From: an uncultured Acidobacteriia bacterium
GTDB lineage: Bacteria > Acidobacteriota > Terriglobia > Bryobacterales > Bryobacteraceae
Assembly (NCBI GenBank): GCA_903907865.1
Contig: CAIVPR010000097.1
Span: 1-64,000, forward strand
Direction: 5' to 3'
Length of the DNA stretch: 64,000 nt
Part shown: positions 8,517 through 17,415 of the stretch, one piece after another
Layout: each line of letters begins with the position of its first letter
Position numbering within the stretch: position 1 is the first letter of the stretch
The notes under the pieces: generated by a model
Told to the model about the DNA's origin: nothing
Database searches by the model: none
Seen by the model: the letters and a program-made list of their open reading frames with translations, nothing else
Translations under genes and position numbers: made by a program

Positions 8517-10700
8517 GTGAATCCTTCTGAGGCGAACCCGTCGGTCAAAGACCAGGCGCGGGAGACAGCCGATTTCCTGATGTGGTGGTTGTCCCCGGCC
8601 TTGATGCTGGTGGCTGGCTTTTTTGTGTGGCTGAGCCATTTCCGGTCCGGCTTCCACATCGACGATGTGCATCAGATCCTCTCCAACCGTGCGATCTCCG
8701 ACGGGGCGTTCTGGCGGATGCTCACCGATCCGCGGGCTTTCAGTTCGTTGCGGGAGTACGCGGATTACCGCCCGCTCGTCCTGCTCACTTATTTCTTCGA
8801 CTACCGGATTGCCGGGACCGACAGTGCGTCGTTCTTCCAGTTGCAGTCCTTCTTCTGGTTCGTGCTCCTGTTGCTCGCCGTGTACCTTTTGTTTGTCATC
8901 ATCCCCGGAGCGGAGCATCGCACGGCGGTATTGGCCGCGGCGCTGTTCGCCTTCCATCCCATTGCGGCTGACACCGTCAACTATCTCGCTCGGCGCGGCA
9001 CCATCCTGGGGGCTATCGGCCTCGTCCTGGGCATGTGCCTTTGGATCTATTGGCCCTCGCGCATGCCGGCGCGAATCCCGTTCGACATGAACAAGGTGCC
9101 AACCAGTTGGCTCGACCAGATGGTCTGGGAGCACGGCGCCGAGGTGAATGAACTTTACGCACTGTCGAAGACTTGGTCGCTGGGCTTGCACCTTTACCCG
9201 GTCTTTGTCGGCATGCTCTGCGAACCGTCGGTGGCCGCGTTTCCACTGCTGGCGCTGGCATATTCTCGGCTGTTCGAGCCGGGGGCCAAGTGGAAGCGAT
9301 TTGTCGCACCCTCGATACTCTGCTCGGCGTACTTGGCCTTGCATGCGATCGTCACGTGGCAATACTCCGGCCCCTTCCGCCAACCTGCGATGACGTATTG
9401 GAGTGCCCAGCCCCTTGTGATTGTTAGGGGTTTCTACCACTTCCTGTTTCCAACCGCGTTCGGCTTGGACACGTCTGTCGATGGCACCTTTAGTACAGCC
9501 ACCCTCGCCATGGCCTTCGCGGGCTTGCTTGTCATGGTGGCGGCCGCGATCCTGACCGGTCGGGCAGCGGAGTGGCGCGGGGTGTCCTTCGGCCTTTGGT
9601 GGTATCTGCTTGCATTTGTACCCCGCATTCTGGAGCCCCAGCGAACACTGGATACATCCTGGAGCCTGTTCATTCCGATGATCGGCCTGGCTCTGGCGGC
9701 GTCGCGGATGGTTTGGATCATTTGGACAAGCCTGCCCAACTTCCCATGGCCAAAGCTCGGCTTGGTGGTCATGATCGGCTATTCGTTCGCATTGGTGGCC
9801 ATCTTGGGCGGACTTGGGTGGGCCACGTACAAACGTTCGGTTGTTTGGACGTCGGACGTCGACCTATGGCAGGACGCAGCCAATTCCAATCCTTTCAGCT
9901 CACGAGCTTCAGTGAACGCAGCCTTGGCATCGCAGGACGACCTCGACGATACCACCGCCGTGGAATACTTCGAACGCGCCCGGCTCCTTACGGCCAGCGA
10001 TCCCGTCACCGAGTACAAGCTGGCGTTCGGCTTGGACAAGCTCGGCTACGACGGGGAAGCCGAAAAGCACATGAAACGCGCAGTGGCGATGCTGCCGAAC
10101 CATTCGATTGCTTTTGCCCAGTATTCCCGCTGGTTGTTGAACCACCGCAGAGTGCCGGAGGCCTTGGAATACGCGCGGAAGGCTGCGGCTTTGGGATCGG
10201 AAGACGTGCTGAGCCGCCTCGTCATGATGGAAATATACGCCGAGCAGTACGACTGGTCATTGGTTAGAACCGCTGCCGACGAGGTCCTGCGGGTTGAGCC
10301 GGACCAGCCGAAAGCCCAGCACTATCTCGCCATCGCCCAATACAGCCTCGCGCAGGCGGATCGCGCGGAGGGCCGCTCCAAGGAGCCAGCCAACGCCGAC
10401 GATCTATTGGCTGCATCCGTGGTTTACTACCAACACAAGCGCTACGACCAGTGCGTTGACGCGGCCAAGAAGGCGCTCAAGCTGCAGCCCAACCTTCCCG
10501 AGGCCTACGCAAATATCGCGACGGCCTACCACTCGATGGGCAAGCTCGACGAGTCCATCGAGGCGACCCGCGAGTTGCTTCATTTGAGGCCGAATCTTTA
10601 CTTTGCGGCGAGCGACTTGCAGGTGCTGTTGCACGAGAAGGCCGTCGCCGAAGGCAAGAAGCCGCCTGTGGCGCAGGCGGCTTCCCCGAAGAAGAATTAG
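8517..10700 (+). CDS. Membrane protein with C-terminal TPR repeats (TMTC-like)
   Basis: A 727-residue protein. Residues about 15-440 form roughly ten membrane helices. An acidic IDDVHQI motif sits in the first outside loop (about 51-57), as in PMT/TMTC-like glycosyltransferases. Residues about 450-700 form tetratricopeptide-like helical repeats, for example the blocks starting EYFERAR, ALEYARKA and AYANIATAY. The TPRs probably bind a protein partner or acceptor. The start is GTG with a TATAAT box 8 nt upstream. The 3' end carries an 11-bp hairpin inside the last codons. Enzymatic activity is inferred from architecture only. Confidence 0.7.
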   Translation: MNPSEANPSVKDQARETADFLMWWLSPALMLVAGFFVWLSHFRSGFHIDDVHQILSNRAISDGAFWRMLTDPRAFSSLREYADYRPLVLLTYFFDYRIAGTDSASFFQLQSFFWFVLLLLAVYLLFVIIPGAEHRTAVLAAALFAFHPIAADTVNYLARRGTILGAIGLVLGMCLWIYWPSRMPARIPFDMNKVPTSWLDQMVWEHGAEVNELYALSKTWSLGLHLYPVFVGMLCEPSVAAFPLLALAYSRLFEPGAKWKRFVAPSILCSAYLALHAIVTWQYSGPFRQPAMTYWSAQPLVIVRGFYHFLFPTAFGLDTSVDGTFSTATLAMAFAGLLVMVAAAILTGRAAEWRGVSFGLWWYLLAFVPRILEPQRTLDTSWSLFIPMIGLALAASRMVWIIWTSLPNFPWPKLGLVVMIGYSFALVAILGGLGWATYKRSVVWTSDVDLWQDAANSNPFSSRASVNAALASQDDLDDTTAVEYFERARLLTASDPVTEYKLAFGLDKLGYDGEAEKHMKRAVAMLPNHSIAFAQYSRWLLNHRRVPEALEYARKAAALGSEDVLSRLVMMEIYAEQYDWSLVRTAADEVLRVEPDQPKAQHYLAIAQYSLAQADRAEGRSKEPANADDLLAASVVYYQHKRYDQCVDAAKKALKLQPNLPEAYANIATAYHSMGKLDESIEATRELLHLRPNLYFAASDLQVLLHEKAVAEGKKPPVAQAASPKKN
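10658..10684 (+). repeat. 11-bp perfect hairpin in the 3' end of the TPR gene
   Basis: GAAGCCGCCTG and CAGGCGGCTTC flank a 5-nt loop. There is no T-run after it. The GCCGCCT/AGGCGGC core matches one arm pair of the REP-like double hairpins near 41.4 and 43.5 kb, so this may be a relic of the same family or a terminator between convergent genes. Confidence 0.55.
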
Positions 10701-10703
10701 CGC

Positions 10704-11114
10704 TTAGATCGCGTCGAACAGCAGGACCGTGTAGTTCTTGTCGGACAGCGTGTTCTCGATCAACGGCCACACGCGCTGGTGGTCTGCCGAGGCGACCCAC
10801 TTCTGCCGGAGTTCCTCGTTTTCGAAGGTCAGCGCGAAGCGGTAGTTCAAGCCCGCCGGGGCCTTCCCCATGAGCGCAGTGCGGAGCTTCACGATCTTCA
10901 CGTCGATGTAGCCGGAGTGCTTCATCGCGGTCGGCTTGAACTCCGCATGGAAGTTCTTGATCATGACCTGTTCCTTGGCGGGATCGACTTGCATGTCCAC
11001 ATGGAGCAGGATCGGGTTCTTCGCGGCCGGCTTGGGCTGGGCCAAAGCGATGGATGTGCCGGCGAGGGTCGCGCCCCCGGCGAGCACGGTCTTGATGTAG
11101 GAACGTCGTTGCAT
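10704..11114 (-). CDS. Tat-exported Dabb-like small protein
   Basis: A 136-residue protein. The N-terminus RRSYIKTVLAGG is a twin-arginine-type signal, with likely cleavage after ALA near residue 25. The rest (about 35-136) resembles a single ferredoxin-like barrel of the stress-responsive A/B barrel (Dabb) family: an N-terminal strand HVDMQV, a central HSGYIDV and a final strand TVLLFDAI. The biochemical role is unknown. Convergent with the TPR membrane protein. Confidence 0.6.
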   Translation of the reverse strand: MQRRSYIKTVLAGGATLAGTSIALAQPKPAAKNPILLHVDMQVDPAKEQVMIKNFHAEFKPTAMKHSGYIDVKIVKLRTALMGKAPAGLNYRFALTFENEELRQKWVASADHQRVWPLIENTLSDKNYTVLLFDAI

Positions 11115-11147
11115 ATAGTAGTCCTTTGAGTTTTTTGTCCGGCCCCT

Positions 11148-12176
11148 CTAGTACAGGGCTTTTTCGCCCGCCACGGAGAGCTTCACGCGGTAGACACCGG
11201 TGGTGGCAGTGATGTACATGGTCTTCAGGTCATCCGCCCAGGCCACGTTCGCGGGTGTTTCACCAGGTTTGATGGTCCCGATGTGCTTGCCCTGGGGATT
11301 GAAAACCCAGACGCCGCCAGGGCCTGTGCCGTAGACGTTGCCGAGGGAATCCACCTTCATGCCGTCGGGCAGGCCGGCCTCGGTCTCGGCGGTCACGTCG
11401 GCGAAAACGGCGCCGTTGGCGACAGTACCGTCCTCCTTCACGTCGTAACGCATCCAGACCTTCTTCTTTTCGTCGGAGACGGAGATGTAGAGCACCTTTT
11501 CATCCGGCGAGAAGGCGATGCCGTTGGGACGGGTGAGGTCCTTGATGATCGCCGTCAGCTTGCCGTCCTTCAGGCGGAAGACACCGTTGAACTTGATTTC
11601 CTTGGCGGGGTCCTCGTCCTGCTTCAGAAGGCCGTAGGGCGGGTCGGTGAAGTAGAGCGAGCCGTCGGACTTGTAGACGAGGTCGTTCGGGCTGTTGAAC
11701 TTCTTGCCCTCGAACTTGTCGACCAGGACGGTCTGCTTCAAGTCCTTGTCAAGCGAAACGATACGGCGGTTGGTGTGCTGGCAGAGCAGGACCAAGCCGT
11801 CCTTGGTGGCGATCATGGCGTTGGGGCCGATGAAGGACCCGACGGGCGCGTTGGTCTCGCCGCCAGCCTTTTCGATGAGAACCTTGACTTCGCCTGTTGG
11901 CGTGATGGAGCGCACCAGGTTGCCGGTGACGTCGCTGAACCAGAGCTGGCCCTCGGGTCGCCACAGCGGGCCCTCGGTGAAGCCGAAGCCGCCGCCGACC
12001 TTCTCGATTACCGCGTCCTTGGGGAACAGCGTGTCCATTGCGGGGTCGAGGCGGACGATGGAACCGACTCCCTTCGGGGCGGCAGGGGCGGTGTCGGCTG
12101 CGGGGGCCGGGGCCTTGCTGCATCCGGAGAGCAAGGCGAGTGCGAGCGTGGCGCTTGCGAGCGTGGCGGTTTTCAT
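11148..12176 (-). CDS. SMP-30/gluconolactonase-like lipoprotein
   Basis: A 342-residue predicted lipoprotein with the lipobox LLSGC near residue 18. The mature part is a six-bladed beta-propeller of the SMP-30/gluconolaconase/LRE-like type. Typical signatures are GFTEGPLW (about 62-69), LWFSDV, NSPNDLVY (about 146-153), GSLYFTDPPYG and RPNGIAFSPDE. Family members hydrolyse sugar lactones with a divalent metal bound by Glu, Asn and Asp at these positions; the substrate here is unknown. The frame runs upstream to 12338, but the ATG at 12176 starts a clean signal peptide and avoids overlap with the divergent cupin gene. Confidence 0.85.
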   Translation of the reverse strand: MKTATLASATLALALLSGCSKAPAPAADTAPAAPKGVGSIVRLDPAMDTLFPKDAVIEKVGGGFGFTEGPLWRPEGQLWFSDVTGNLVRSITPTGEVKVLIEKAGGETNAPVGSFIGPNAMIATKDGLVLLCQHTNRRIVSLDKDLKQTVLVDKFEGKKFNSPNDLVYKSDGSLYFTDPPYGLLKQDEDPAKEIKFNGVFRLKDGKLTAIIKDLTRPNGIAFSPDEKVLYISVSDEKKKVWMRYDVKEDGTVANGAVFADVTAETEAGLPDGMKVDSLGNVYGTGPGGVWVFNPQGKHIGTIKPGETPANVAWADDLKTMYITATTGVYRVKLSVAGEKALY

Positions 12177-12232
12177 GGCACTAGAAAATATACACCAACG
12201 GACGCGGCCTGTCTTCGAGGGGCGTTGAAGTA

Positions 12233-12238
12233 TATAAT
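12233..12238 (+). promoter_or_regulatory. Consensus -10 box (TATAAT) of the bicupin gene
   Basis: TATAAT ends 10 nt before the ATG at 12249; the -35 region is weak. The 72-bp divergent gap also holds a TATATT box on the minus strand close to the lipoprotein start, so both genes seem to have very short leaders. Confidence 0.45.
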
Positions 12239-12248
12239 TTTGGACGCC

Positions 12249-13103
12249 ATGTCCAAACATCTCGCCCTGTCCGCGTTGGTTTTGTTGTCCGTCGCCACGG
12301 TCGCCGCGAAGGACCCGCTCGCGGTCCGGATCGCCCACAGCGACCCCTCAAAGTATCGGCATCTGACCGCCGTCCACGATGGTGCCGGAACGATGGATTT
12401 CGCCGCCATGCTCACCTATGAGCGGTTCAACACGAACCTGTTCTTCCTGCACCGGGGCGTGATCAGCCCGAAGAGCGGCATCGGCGCGCATTTCCACAAC
12501 CAGTGCGAGGAGATGTTCGTGATCCTGGACGGAGAGGCGCAGTTCACCATCGACGGTCGGACCTCGACGCTGAAGGCTCCGGCGGGGGCGATCTGCAAGA
12601 CCGGCCACATGCATGGGATTTACAACGCCACCGACAAGCCGGTGCAGTGGATGAACATCAACGTGACCAATGTGAAGGGCAAGTACGACGCGTTCAATCT
12701 GGGTGACACGCGGGTGGGCGCGGTGCTGGATGAGATCCCGGTGTTCATGACGATGCGTCTGGATAAGGCGCTGCTGGCGGCCGTCGGCGGGTTGCAGTAC
12801 CGGCGGGCGTTGTCGCCGGATGTGTTCAATTCGACTTGGTCGTATGTGGACCATGTGGTGGTGCCGAAGGGCGGCTCGACCAAGAAGGAGCGGCACGAGG
12901 GCGTCGAGGAGTTCTACTATGTGCTGTCGGGGTCGGGGACGGCGACGGTGGGCGGCGAATCGGCTCCAATTGCCAAGGGCGATGCGGTGCCGGTTTTGTT
13001 GAGCGAGGTCCATTCGTTCCTGGGCGGGACCGAGGATCTGGAGATGATGGTGGTGGGGGTGGCTCGGACGAAGGGGGTTTTGGACACGGGGGTTGTCCCG
13101 TAG
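12249..13103 (+). CDS. Secreted bicupin protein
   Basis: A 284-residue protein with a signal peptide (about 1-20, cleavage near VAAKD). Two cupin domains follow. The first (about 55-145) shows HFHNQCEE near 80-87 and GHMHGIYN near 118-125, giving the His/Glu metal set. The second (about 190-280) has the G-rich cupin core ERHEGVEEFYYVLSGSG with a later VHSF histidine. Many bicupins are metal-dependent dioxygenases, decarboxylases or isomerases. The substrate cannot be told. It is divergent from the SMP-30-like lipoprotein gene, a common pairing type for sugar or aromatic catabolism, but no pathway is visible here. Confidence 0.8.
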   Translation: MSKHLALSALVLLSVATVAAKDPLAVRIAHSDPSKYRHLTAVHDGAGTMDFAAMLTYERFNTNLFFLHRGVISPKSGIGAHFHNQCEEMFVILDGEAQFTIDGRTSTLKAPAGAICKTGHMHGIYNATDKPVQWMNINVTNVKGKYDAFNLGDTRVGAVLDEIPVFMTMRLDKALLAAVGGLQYRRALSPDVFNSTWSYVDHVVVPKGGSTKKERHEGVEEFYYVLSGSGTATVGGESAPIAKGDAVPVLLSEVHSFLGGTEDLEMMVVGVARTKGVLDTGVVP

Positions 13104-13121
13104 AGCATCGAATCGGCTTTG

Positions 13122-14120
13122 TTATTTCCTGCTCTTGACGGCGGCGATCACCGCATCGGTCGGCGGGTTCTCGAGGCTGGGGAGGAGGTCGGAGTCGGGA
13201 ACGCCAGCCATGCGGGCCAGGATCATGCGCGCGAAGTAGGCATGTCCGATGTTGTGCCATCGCGCCATTTCGACAATCGAATCGAGGCATTCCGCTCGGA
13301 GCTTCCCAAGCAGTCCGGGGTCGCTACCCGCAGTCAGGCCTACCATGGCGGACGCACTCTTGTTGCGGTCCTCCCAGCTGCCGGAGTTGAGCATCGCGAG
13401 GAACGTGTCCGGGGGAAATCCACCCGGTGCGACCAAGTTGGAGCGGAGCAGGACCCCGATGGCGCGGGTGGCGTTGTTGCGGACCTCGTTGTCGGGGTCG
13501 CGGGCCGCGCGGACCAACGCAACCACTTGGCTCGGCGATTGCCGCACGTAGCCCAGCGCCGTGGCAGCAACCCTGCGCTGCTCCGCGTCCGACGAACTCT
13601 CCAGCACCTTGACGATCTCCGGTTCGCGGTCGAGGGCCCAATTGCGGACGGCCATCACGGCTTCCTTGGCGGCGGGGTCGTTGAAAATGGCGAAACCCTG
13701 GGAGTCGTCCTCCGACGCCGCGTCGCCGCCTTTGCGGACAGCTGTTTCGAGGGCGCGGTCGACGTTGCGGTCCAGGCGGATGATGGCGGGCGCGAGGCGG
13801 TCGGTACCGGTCGGGGCCGGGTTGTAGGCGAGCGCGTGGAAATTGTTCCCAGGGAGCCCGATATAGATCTGCTGATGGTGCTGTTCGTCGCAGCATACGA
13901 AGTTGACGGCGGTTGGTGCCTGGCCTATGGACTTTTGGACGGCCGTTCGGATTTGGTCGCGGGTTTTTGCGGTCATGGCGTCGCCGATATGGACAGGCAG
14001 CGCCTTCTCAATCGCAGCCACGTCCATCCCCGTCGTCCCGAAGAAGTCGATGGAGCCGACTATCTCCGCGGCCACACACGGGAACGTGCAAATCAGGAGC
14101 GCCAGGATGCGGAGCGGCAT
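13122..14120 (-). CDS. Secreted HEAT-repeat-containing protein
   Basis: A 332-residue protein with a signal peptide (MPLRILALLICTF, cleavage near CVAAE). Residues about 20-140 form an unrecognised domain. Residues about 160-300 contain two or three HEAT-like helical pairs, for example AEQRRVAATALGYVRQ and NEVRNNATRAIGVLL. Such secreted HEAT proteins are usually protein-binding scaffolds. The frame extends upstream to 14195, but the ATG at 14120 gives a normal signal peptide. No operon partner is present. Confidence 0.65.
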   Translation of the reverse strand: MPLRILALLICTFPCVAAEIVGSIDFFGTTGMDVAAIEKALPVHIGDAMTAKTRDQIRTAVQKSIGQAPTAVNFVCCDEQHHQQIYIGLPGNNFHALAYNPAPTGTDRLAPAIIRLDRNVDRALETAVRKGGDAASEDDSQGFAIFNDPAAKEAVMAVRNWALDREPEIVKVLESSSDAEQRRVAATALGYVRQSPSQVVALVRAARDPDNEVRNNATRAIGVLLRSNLVAPGGFPPDTFLAMLNSGSWEDRNKSASAMVGLTAGSDPGLLGKLRAECLDSIVEMARWHNIGHAYFARMILARMAGVPDSDLLPSLENPPTDAVIAAVKSRK

Positions 14121-14276
14121 ATGCAGGGTACCTACGCGTGTCGGGTCTGCGCGGTTCCACTCCGTTTTTGCGCGACGTCGCGCACGGCGATTCAAGATTT
14201 ATTGATTCTAAGGTAGTTAGACTTTGGCCCGCTGCTTGCACATCCAAGGGCGCTCAAGCAGGAAAGGAGGCCGCAA

Positions 14277-14813
14277 ATGGCAGAAGTAGTGGTTCACAAG
14301 GAACGCACGCCGTTCTTCGAGGAGGTAGGCAAAGCACTCGAAGCGATCCGGGACAAGGCGTTCGAGTTGTTCGACAGGCGTGGTCGCGACCCGGGCTTCG
14401 AGTTGGAAGACTGGCTGGCCGCCGAGCGCGAGTTGTTCAACGTCCCCAAGGCTGAAATGACTGAGGATGAGCACGTTTTCACCATGGCCGTGGACGTGGC
14501 GGGATTCGAGGATGCCGATGTTCATGTGACGGCTGAACCGGACCAGATTGTGATCGCGGCCGAAATGGAAAAGACCGCCGACGGATTCAGGGAGACGCAG
14601 TCCATGTTCCGCAGGTTCGTGGTCACGGCAATCGATCCGGCCAAGGTGACGGCGAGGGTTGAAGGCAAGATGCTGACCATTGTGGCACCGAAAGTGGTCG
14701 CGGTGGTGAACAAGGTGCCGGTGGCGATTGACCGACCCATGGCCCGTGCTGTGGAGGAATCTGCGGAGAAGAAGAATGGAGAGACGCCGGCGGCGAGGGC
14801 TGTCGCCGCGTAG
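14277..14813 (+). CDS. Hsp20/alpha-crystallin small heat-shock protein
   Basis: A 178-residue ATP-independent holdase chaperone. The alpha-crystallin domain spans about 58-145: VPKAEMTEDEHVF, the VDVAGFEDADVHV strand, and a C-terminal strand ending VEGKMLTIVAP. The AxGVL-like signature is degenerate (EGKMLTIVAP). An IxI/V-type tail motif is not obvious. The start is an ATG 7 nt after AGGAGG, a strong Shine-Dalgarno sequence. No CIRCE element or sigma-32 promoter was recognised upstream. The 3' end abuts a long hairpin shared with the convergent gene. Confidence 0.9.
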   Translation: MAEVVVHKERTPFFEEVGKALEAIRDKAFELFDRRGRDPGFELEDWLAAERELFNVPKAEMTEDEHVFTMAVDVAGFEDADVHVTAEPDQIVIAAEMEKTADGFRETQSMFRRFVVTAIDPAKVTARVEGKMLTIVAPKVVAVVNKVPVAIDRPMARAVEESAEKKNGETPAARAVAA

Positions 14814-14840
14814 TCCATTTACAGGTTTAGCAAGGCGGCG

Positions 14841-14879
14841 GGCCCGGCGTGGTGGACGTATGTTCCATCATGCCGGGCC
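14841..14879. terminator. Long hairpin between convergent genes
   Basis: Arms GGCCCGGCGTGGTGGA and TCCATCATGCCGGGCC pair over 16 positions (two as G-U) around a 7-nt loop. There is no T-run. It lies between the Hsp20 gene and the convergent DUF2779 gene, so it may act as a bidirectional transcription barrier or mRNA 3'-end stabiliser. Confidence 0.5.
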
Positions 14880-14889
14880 GCTTCGCGTT

Positions 14890-16311
14890 TCAGGCACCCA
14901 AGCGAGTGGCGCAGAGGGACCAGAGGGCCTCGTGGAGGTGGACCATCGCGAGGGTGTCCATGCGGCAGTAGTCCAGCAGGTCGCGCCGGACTTGGGCGAC
15001 GGCGTCTCCCGTGATCTCCCCCTTTGCCATGCGGGCGAAGAGCGCCACGGCGGTGCCACCGTCCTTGATGGCCAGGCCGTTGTAGGAAAGGTCCGTCACG
15101 AGGGCCGGGAGGACGCGCTTCAGCGTGGTGCGGCCACGGAAGGCCGCGTCGTAGACGTGCTTCTGGATGATCGGGAGCAGGTCCACGAGGCGTCCGACGA
15201 GGGCATGAAGCCGGTTGGCGAGGTCGGGGAACTGGAGAGCGAGGGCGTTGATGCTGTCCTGTTCGAAGACGCTGTAGACGAAGATGGAGCCGGTGTCGCC
15301 GAGGGCGTCGAGGAGCGCTTCCGCGAATTCGCGGTCGCAGTCGCGGGTGGCGTCGGCCAAGTATTCGCGGTGGCTGTGCGGGGCTTGGAGATTTTCGCGG
15401 CGGTGGACGCTGAACTGCGTCAGGATAGGCCGGTAGCAGCCGTGGCCGGGGTAGAGCGGGAGCGCCGTCATCACGGACTCGAAGTCGAGGTAGTAGCAGG
15501 GCCACTGGATCGAGTCCAGCTTCCCCTTGAGTTGCGGTCCGACGTAGCGGTTGCCGGTCTGAATGCAATACACGGCGCGCTGCTGGCGCTCGATGAGTGG
15601 GAAATCGTCGGGGAGGTCGTTCATGTCGACGATCCCGGCTTCCGCAATCAATTGCATTTCCTGGAAGCGGAGGTTGGGGATTTCCAAGACCGAATGGGCG
15701 ATGCCGCGGCCGATGCAACTGGTGGCGAAGTACTCGCACTTGCGGCAGTTGGCGTTGAGGTTGGCGGGGGGCGTCGCCGGGTTGAGAAGGGTTTCGACGA
15801 GAGCCTCCGCCTGGGCCTCGAATTCGAGCACGCGCTCCTCGACGCGCTCGGTTTTGTCGAACATTTCGAACAGGCTGCCGACCGGGTCGCCGTAGCGGTA
15901 CTGGGGGGAGAGCAGGACGACGGACGCGCCGACGACTTCGACCCCGGCTCGACGCAGGACCATGACGGTGTAGGCGAGGTCGGCGACCAAATCGCGCACG
16001 TCGCCGCCGCGACGGCTGGATGGGCGGGTGGCAAGGTTGGAACGGACTTCGACTACCCGGTAGCCGGAGCCTTCGGGTTGGAGGACGTCCACGGTGACGG
16101 ACAGGGGGCCGGCTTGGTAGCGGACATTGAATTGCGCGTCGGGGAACAGCTCACGGGCTTGGAGGGCGACTTCGCGGCCTTGGTCGATAAGGAAGTCGAT
16201 GGCGGGGCCGGGCGGGGCGATGCCGAGATGGATGCCGAACCAAGCTTTGGCCGGACAGCGGCGGGCTTCCAGCCAGTCGGTTTTGTGGATGGTTGCCGCC
16301 ACTGAAACCAT
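14890..16311 (-). CDS. DUF2779 protein with PD-(D/E)XK-like and RNase H-like parts
   Basis: A 473-residue protein of the DUF2779 family. Residues about 1-220 look like a Cas4/RecB-type nuclease region: KTDWLEARRCPAKAW at the start, VDVLQ and YRVVEVRS in the middle (candidate D and ExK-like positions), and a cysteine cluster CRKCEYFATSC (about 196-206). Residues about 265-470 contain YYLDFESV and RRDLLDYCRMDT, an RNase H/3'-5' exonuclease-like DxE and Dx3D pattern. Biological role unknown; a nucleic-acid nuclease is inferred from these motifs. The start overlaps the divergent upstream gene region, so the ATG is not fully secure. Confidence 0.75.
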   Translation of the reverse strand: MVSVAATIHKTDWLEARRCPAKAWFGIHLGIAPPGPAIDFLIDQGREVALQARELFPDAQFNVRYQAGPLSVTVDVLQPEGSGYRVVEVRSNLATRPSSRRGGDVRDLVADLAYTVMVLRRAGVEVVGASVVLLSPQYRYGDPVGSLFEMFDKTERVEERVLEFEAQAEALVETLLNPATPPANLNANCRKCEYFATSCIGRGIAHSVLEIPNLRFQEMQLIAEAGIVDMNDLPDDFPLIERQQRAVYCIQTGNRYVGPQLKGKLDSIQWPCYYLDFESVMTALPLYPGHGCYRPILTQFSVHRRENLQAPHSHREYLADATRDCDREFAEALLDALGDTGSIFVYSVFEQDSINALALQFPDLANRLHALVGRLVDLLPIIQKHVYDAAFRGRTTLKRVLPALVTDLSYNGLAIKDGGTAVALFARMAKGEITGDAVAQVRRDLLDYCRMDTLAMVHLHEALWSLCATRLGA

Positions 16312-16367
16312 TCTCGCTTGGAGCGGACTGCGGGGCGGGGAAGGCGGGCGCTATCCTACGGGAATCC

Positions 16368-17174
16368 ATGTTCTTCGGGCTCACAGGGCGGTGCAGCGTG
16401 TTGTTCCTTCTGGCTTGGCGGCTCGCGGGCCAGACGGTTGGAGCGCCGGTTCCGGAGCCGGTTCCCGAGGCGAATCCAGCGCGTCCGACTGTTTCGACGC
16501 CGGCCACCTTGACGCCTGTCGGGTACCTGCAATTCGAGACGGGTGCCATCGGGGCTGTGACTTCGCCGGAGTTCGGGACCCGAATCAGCATCAACCAGGT
16601 CACCAAGTTGACGGTGGCACCGAGGCTGCAATTCATTTTGATGACCGAGCCCTACGTGCACAGCAGCAATGAGAAGGGGCTGAACAAGCAGATCCATCCG
16701 GGCGAGGTGTTCCTTGGGGCGCAGGCGGTGGTCGTGAAGGGCGTCGGGGCATTGCCGACGATTTCGGTGAGCTATGTGCGTCGTCTGTACGAGAGTCCGG
16801 CCCCTGAGTTGGATTTGGGGACGTTCCGGGAAAGCGGCACGGTGCTGGTGAGCGGCGAGGCGCGCGGATTCCACTACGACGCGAACTTCATCGTGACGAA
16901 GCAAACGGACGGCGGCGTGCGCCGGGCGCAGTTGGCGCAGACGCTGTCGATCTCGCATCCGGTGGGCAAGTTCACGGTGTCGGGCGAGATTTGGCACTTC
17001 TCGCAACCGTTTCTGAACTCGAACGCGGTCGGCAACCTGTGGGCGGTGTCGTATCCGGTTCGACGGAATCTTGTGATTGATGGCGGTTTCAACCATGGGT
17101 TTACGGGGACCTCGACGCACTGGGAAGAGTTCGTCGGGTTCACGTATTTGTTGCCGCGGCGGTTGTGGCGGTAG
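16368..17174 (+). CDS. Secreted beta-rich, outer-membrane-like hypothetical protein
   Basis: A 268-residue protein with a signal peptide (about 1-21, FLLAWRLAGQ). The mature part starts with a Pro-rich stretch. It then alternates short amphipathic strands such as GYLQFETGAIG, LQFILMTEPYV and FVGFTYLLPRRLW, and ends in an aromatic-rich C-terminus. This resembles small outer-membrane beta-barrels of the MetA-pathway/transporter type, but the family is not certain. The ATG at 16368 lies 11 nt after a TATCCT box. An upstream in-frame ATG at 16293 would overlap the divergent gene and spoil the signal peptide. Confidence 0.6.
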   Translation: MFFGLTGRCSVLFLLAWRLAGQTVGAPVPEPVPEANPARPTVSTPATLTPVGYLQFETGAIGAVTSPEFGTRISINQVTKLTVAPRLQFILMTEPYVHSSNEKGLNKQIHPGEVFLGAQAVVVKGVGALPTISVSYVRRLYESPAPELDLGTFRESGTVLVSGEARGFHYDANFIVTKQTDGGVRRAQLAQTLSISHPVGKFTVSGEIWHFSQPFLNSNAVGNLWAVSYPVRRNLVIDGGFNHGFTGTSTHWEEFVGFTYLLPRRLWR

Positions 17175-17192
17175 TGGTGGCTGAAAGATAAC

Positions 17193-17254
17193 ACTCCCTT
17201 GCGGTCGTGGCTCGGTTGATGCCGGGGAATCAACGGCACTGTATCCGAGCCGCG
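17193..17254. repeat. Interspersed structured repeat, copy 1 (CCGAGCC-CGACCGCAAGGG core)
   Basis: The minus strand reads ACCGAGCCACGACCGCAAGG, matching copy 2 near 40.15 kb. On the plus strand CGTGGCTCGG (17206-17215) pairs with CCGAGCCGCG (17245-17254). An inner TTGAT/ATCAA pair (17216-17233) gives a nested hairpin. It lies in the 240-bp gap between two convergent genes, which holds no coding sequence. Confidence 0.6.
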
Positions 17255-17415
17255 CGCGCATACAAGCGTTCCCAAATGCGAGGCCACAAGGTGTCGGCGG
17301 GGTTATAGGGACCGAGGCTCGGATCCACGGGGAAGCGACGAACATGCGTCGAGAGGATTCTCGACGCGGCACGCAGATTGCGCCGCAGATTGGGTGCGCC
17401 ACGAATCGGCGCGGG